Below are positions 14,800 to 15,520 of a DNA stretch of 15,520 nt, piece after piece. The notes under the pieces are model-generated. The model had not been told where the DNA came from. It saw only the letters and a program-made list of their open reading frames with translations, and made no database searches. Position numbers and translations under genes: made by a program. Position 1 is the first letter of the stretch; each line of letters opens with the position of its first letter. The DNA is from Candidatus Atribacteria bacterium (GTDB taxonomy: Bacteria; Atribacterota; Atribacteria; Atribacterales; Caldatribacteriaceae): NCBI GenBank assembly GCA_029982105.1, contig JARRCQ010000010.1, forward strand, positions 1 to 15,520. The letters run 5' to 3'.

Positions 14800-15125
14800 T
14801 TAACAATTTTTGCGGAATACTATAAGTTTTTTATTATATCAAAAAGAGTCTAATTTTTTTCTCCTTCATCCAGTTATCCACAAAAGTTAATAAGCTGTGA
14901 ATAACTTGCCAGAAATTTACATTTGTGATTAAATTAAGAAGCAAAAAATCATCCCCCCTTCCCCCAGGGAAAAAAGGAGAGGAAAAATACTTTTTCTTTT
15001 ATTTTCGGAGCTTTAGCTCCAAAGGTGTTTTTATCTCCCTGTGGAAAACCGGGGGATTAAAAAAAATAAAATGGGAGATTAAACCATGAAAGTCTCTCCA
15101 GAAGAGTTAGAGGATTTGTGGATAA
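14800..15125. other. oriC: oriC core / dnaA upstream region
   Basis: An AT-rich tract (about 14805-14865) is followed by an exact DnaA box TTATCCACA (14874-14882), an opposed one-mismatch box TGTGAATAA (14896-14904), a weak TGTGATTAA (14924-14932), a one-mismatch TGTGGAAAA (15040-15048) and an exact opposed box TGTGGATAA (15117-15125) inside the first codons of dnaA. A hairpin GGAGC-TTTA-GCTCC lies at 15007-15020. The cluster directly in front of dnaA, beside an AT-rich tract and with genes diverging from it, marks the likely origin; unwinding and start points cannot be located by eye. Confidence 0.8.
14906..14934 (+). promoter_or_regulatory. Candidate dnaA promoter
   Basis: TTGCCA (14906-14911) and TTAAAT (14929-14934) are 17 bp apart. 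This would give a leader of about 148 nt. DnaA boxes lie directly upstream and overlap the -10, as expected for autoregulation. The hexamers are only fair matches. Confidence 0.4.
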
Positions 15126-15520
15126 AAACTTTAACTCTGTTAGAAAAACAAGTATCAGTACCAGAATACCGGGCTTGGGTAGAAAATACTCAACCTCTAT
15201 CTTTACTCGATCATCGACTCACTATTGCTGTACCTAGTGAGTTATCTCGAGAAAAGATAGAGAAAAAATATTTGGAGGTCATCCGCTATGCTTTTCAAAA
15301 AGTGGCGGGAGCAGATTTTCCGGATTTAGAGATTGGGTTAGTAGTAAAACCGTCTACCTCAGCCGGGGGAGAAGAGAGGATAATTTTACCAGGAGAAGAA
15401 GAGAAACCTCATCTTAACCCCCGCTATACTTTTTCTACTTTTGTAGTGGGAAATAGTAATAAATTTGCTCATGCTGCTGCTATAGCTGTAGCAGAAAACC
15501 CGGCTCACTCTTATAACCCT
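15086..15520 (+). CDS. dnaA: Chromosomal replication initiator DnaA (5' part, cut by window edge)
   Basis: The open frame from ATG 15086 runs 145 codons to the edge without a stop. GGGAG lies 8 nt before the start. The N-terminal domain I reads [20 protein letters not shown] and includes [14 protein letters not shown], which matches the helicase/regulator-binding domain of DnaA. A short linker (domain II, about residues 90-110) follows. The AAA+ domain begins with [20 protein letters not shown] and [10 protein letters not shown], the diagnostic DnaA segment. The Walker A motif would come just beyond the window. The short linker and normal start suggest an intact gene. Confidence 0.97.
   Translation, partial: MKVSPEELEDLWIKTLTLLEKQVSVPEYRAWVENTQPLSLLDHRLTIAVPSELSREKIEKKYLEVIRYAFQKVAGADFPDLEIGLVVKPSTSAGGEERIILPGEEEKPHLNPRYTFSTFVVGNSNKFAHAAAIAVAENPAHSYNP

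Noticed and set aside
5300..14800. The accessory block as a transposon or prophage
   Set aside because: There is no transposase, integrase, tRNA attachment site or target duplication visible. The bordering repeats are dispersed hairpin elements, so only an insertion of unknown mechanism can be suggested.

Overview
This window appears to be the replication-origin region of a low-to-moderate GC bacterial chromosome. It carries the conserved block rpmH-rnpA-yidD-yidC-jag-mnmE on the minus strand, the 5' part of dnaA on the plus strand at the right edge, consensus DnaA boxes at both ends, and a perfect ParB-type parS palindrome next to mnmE. The gene order and the short Oxa1-type YidC and Jag resemble Firmicutes (Bacillota) or a neighbouring lineage such as Atribacterota. 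The NfrB-like c-di-GMP glycosyltransferase is more familiar from Gram-negative bacteria, so I leave the phylum open. A textbook sigma-28 promoter in front of a chemoreceptor gene suggests a flagellated cell.

Layout, left to right. 1-596 is non-coding: two consensus DnaA boxes and one near-match, a minus-strand promoter facing out of the window, mosaic repeat modules, then parS at 569-584. 597-4163 is the six-gene operon, read right to left from a near-perfect sigma-A promoter at 4218-4246. 4268-5137 is a winged-helix, replication-initiator-like gene that contains four 21-22 bp-spaced iteron-like repeats inside its coding sequence. 5138-6219 is non-coding for protein: the promoter and operator-like palindrome of that gene, dispersed repeats, and a strong candidate for a 6S-like structured RNA (5711-5882) with its own promoter and terminator. 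6220-8235 (plus) is a membrane glycosyltransferase with a C-terminal c-di-GMP-binding MshEN-type module. Convergent to it are a membrane diguanylate cyclase with a decayed HD-GYP tail (8347-11499, minus) and, upstream of that, a chemoreceptor (11610-14201, minus). 14202-15085 holds the sigma-28 promoter, an inverted copy of the mosaic repeats, and the oriC/dnaA promoter region; dnaA starts at 15086 and runs off the edge.

How the parts may work together. The operon makes ribosomal protein L34, the RNase P protein, the membrane-insertion machinery (YidD, YidC), the RNA-binding protein Jag/KhpB and the tRNA-modifying GTPase MnmE. The accessory block between rpmH and dnaA looks like a surface-behaviour module: a chemoreceptor, a sensor cyclase that should make c-di-GMP, and a glycosyltransferase whose tail should sense c-di-GMP. 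The least expected items are the initiator-like gene with internal iterons beside oriC, the 6S-like RNA, the decayed HD-GYP tail, the possible Shine-Dalgarno-masking leader of the cyclase gene, and a 32-bp repeat present as exact inverted copies on both sides of the accessory block.
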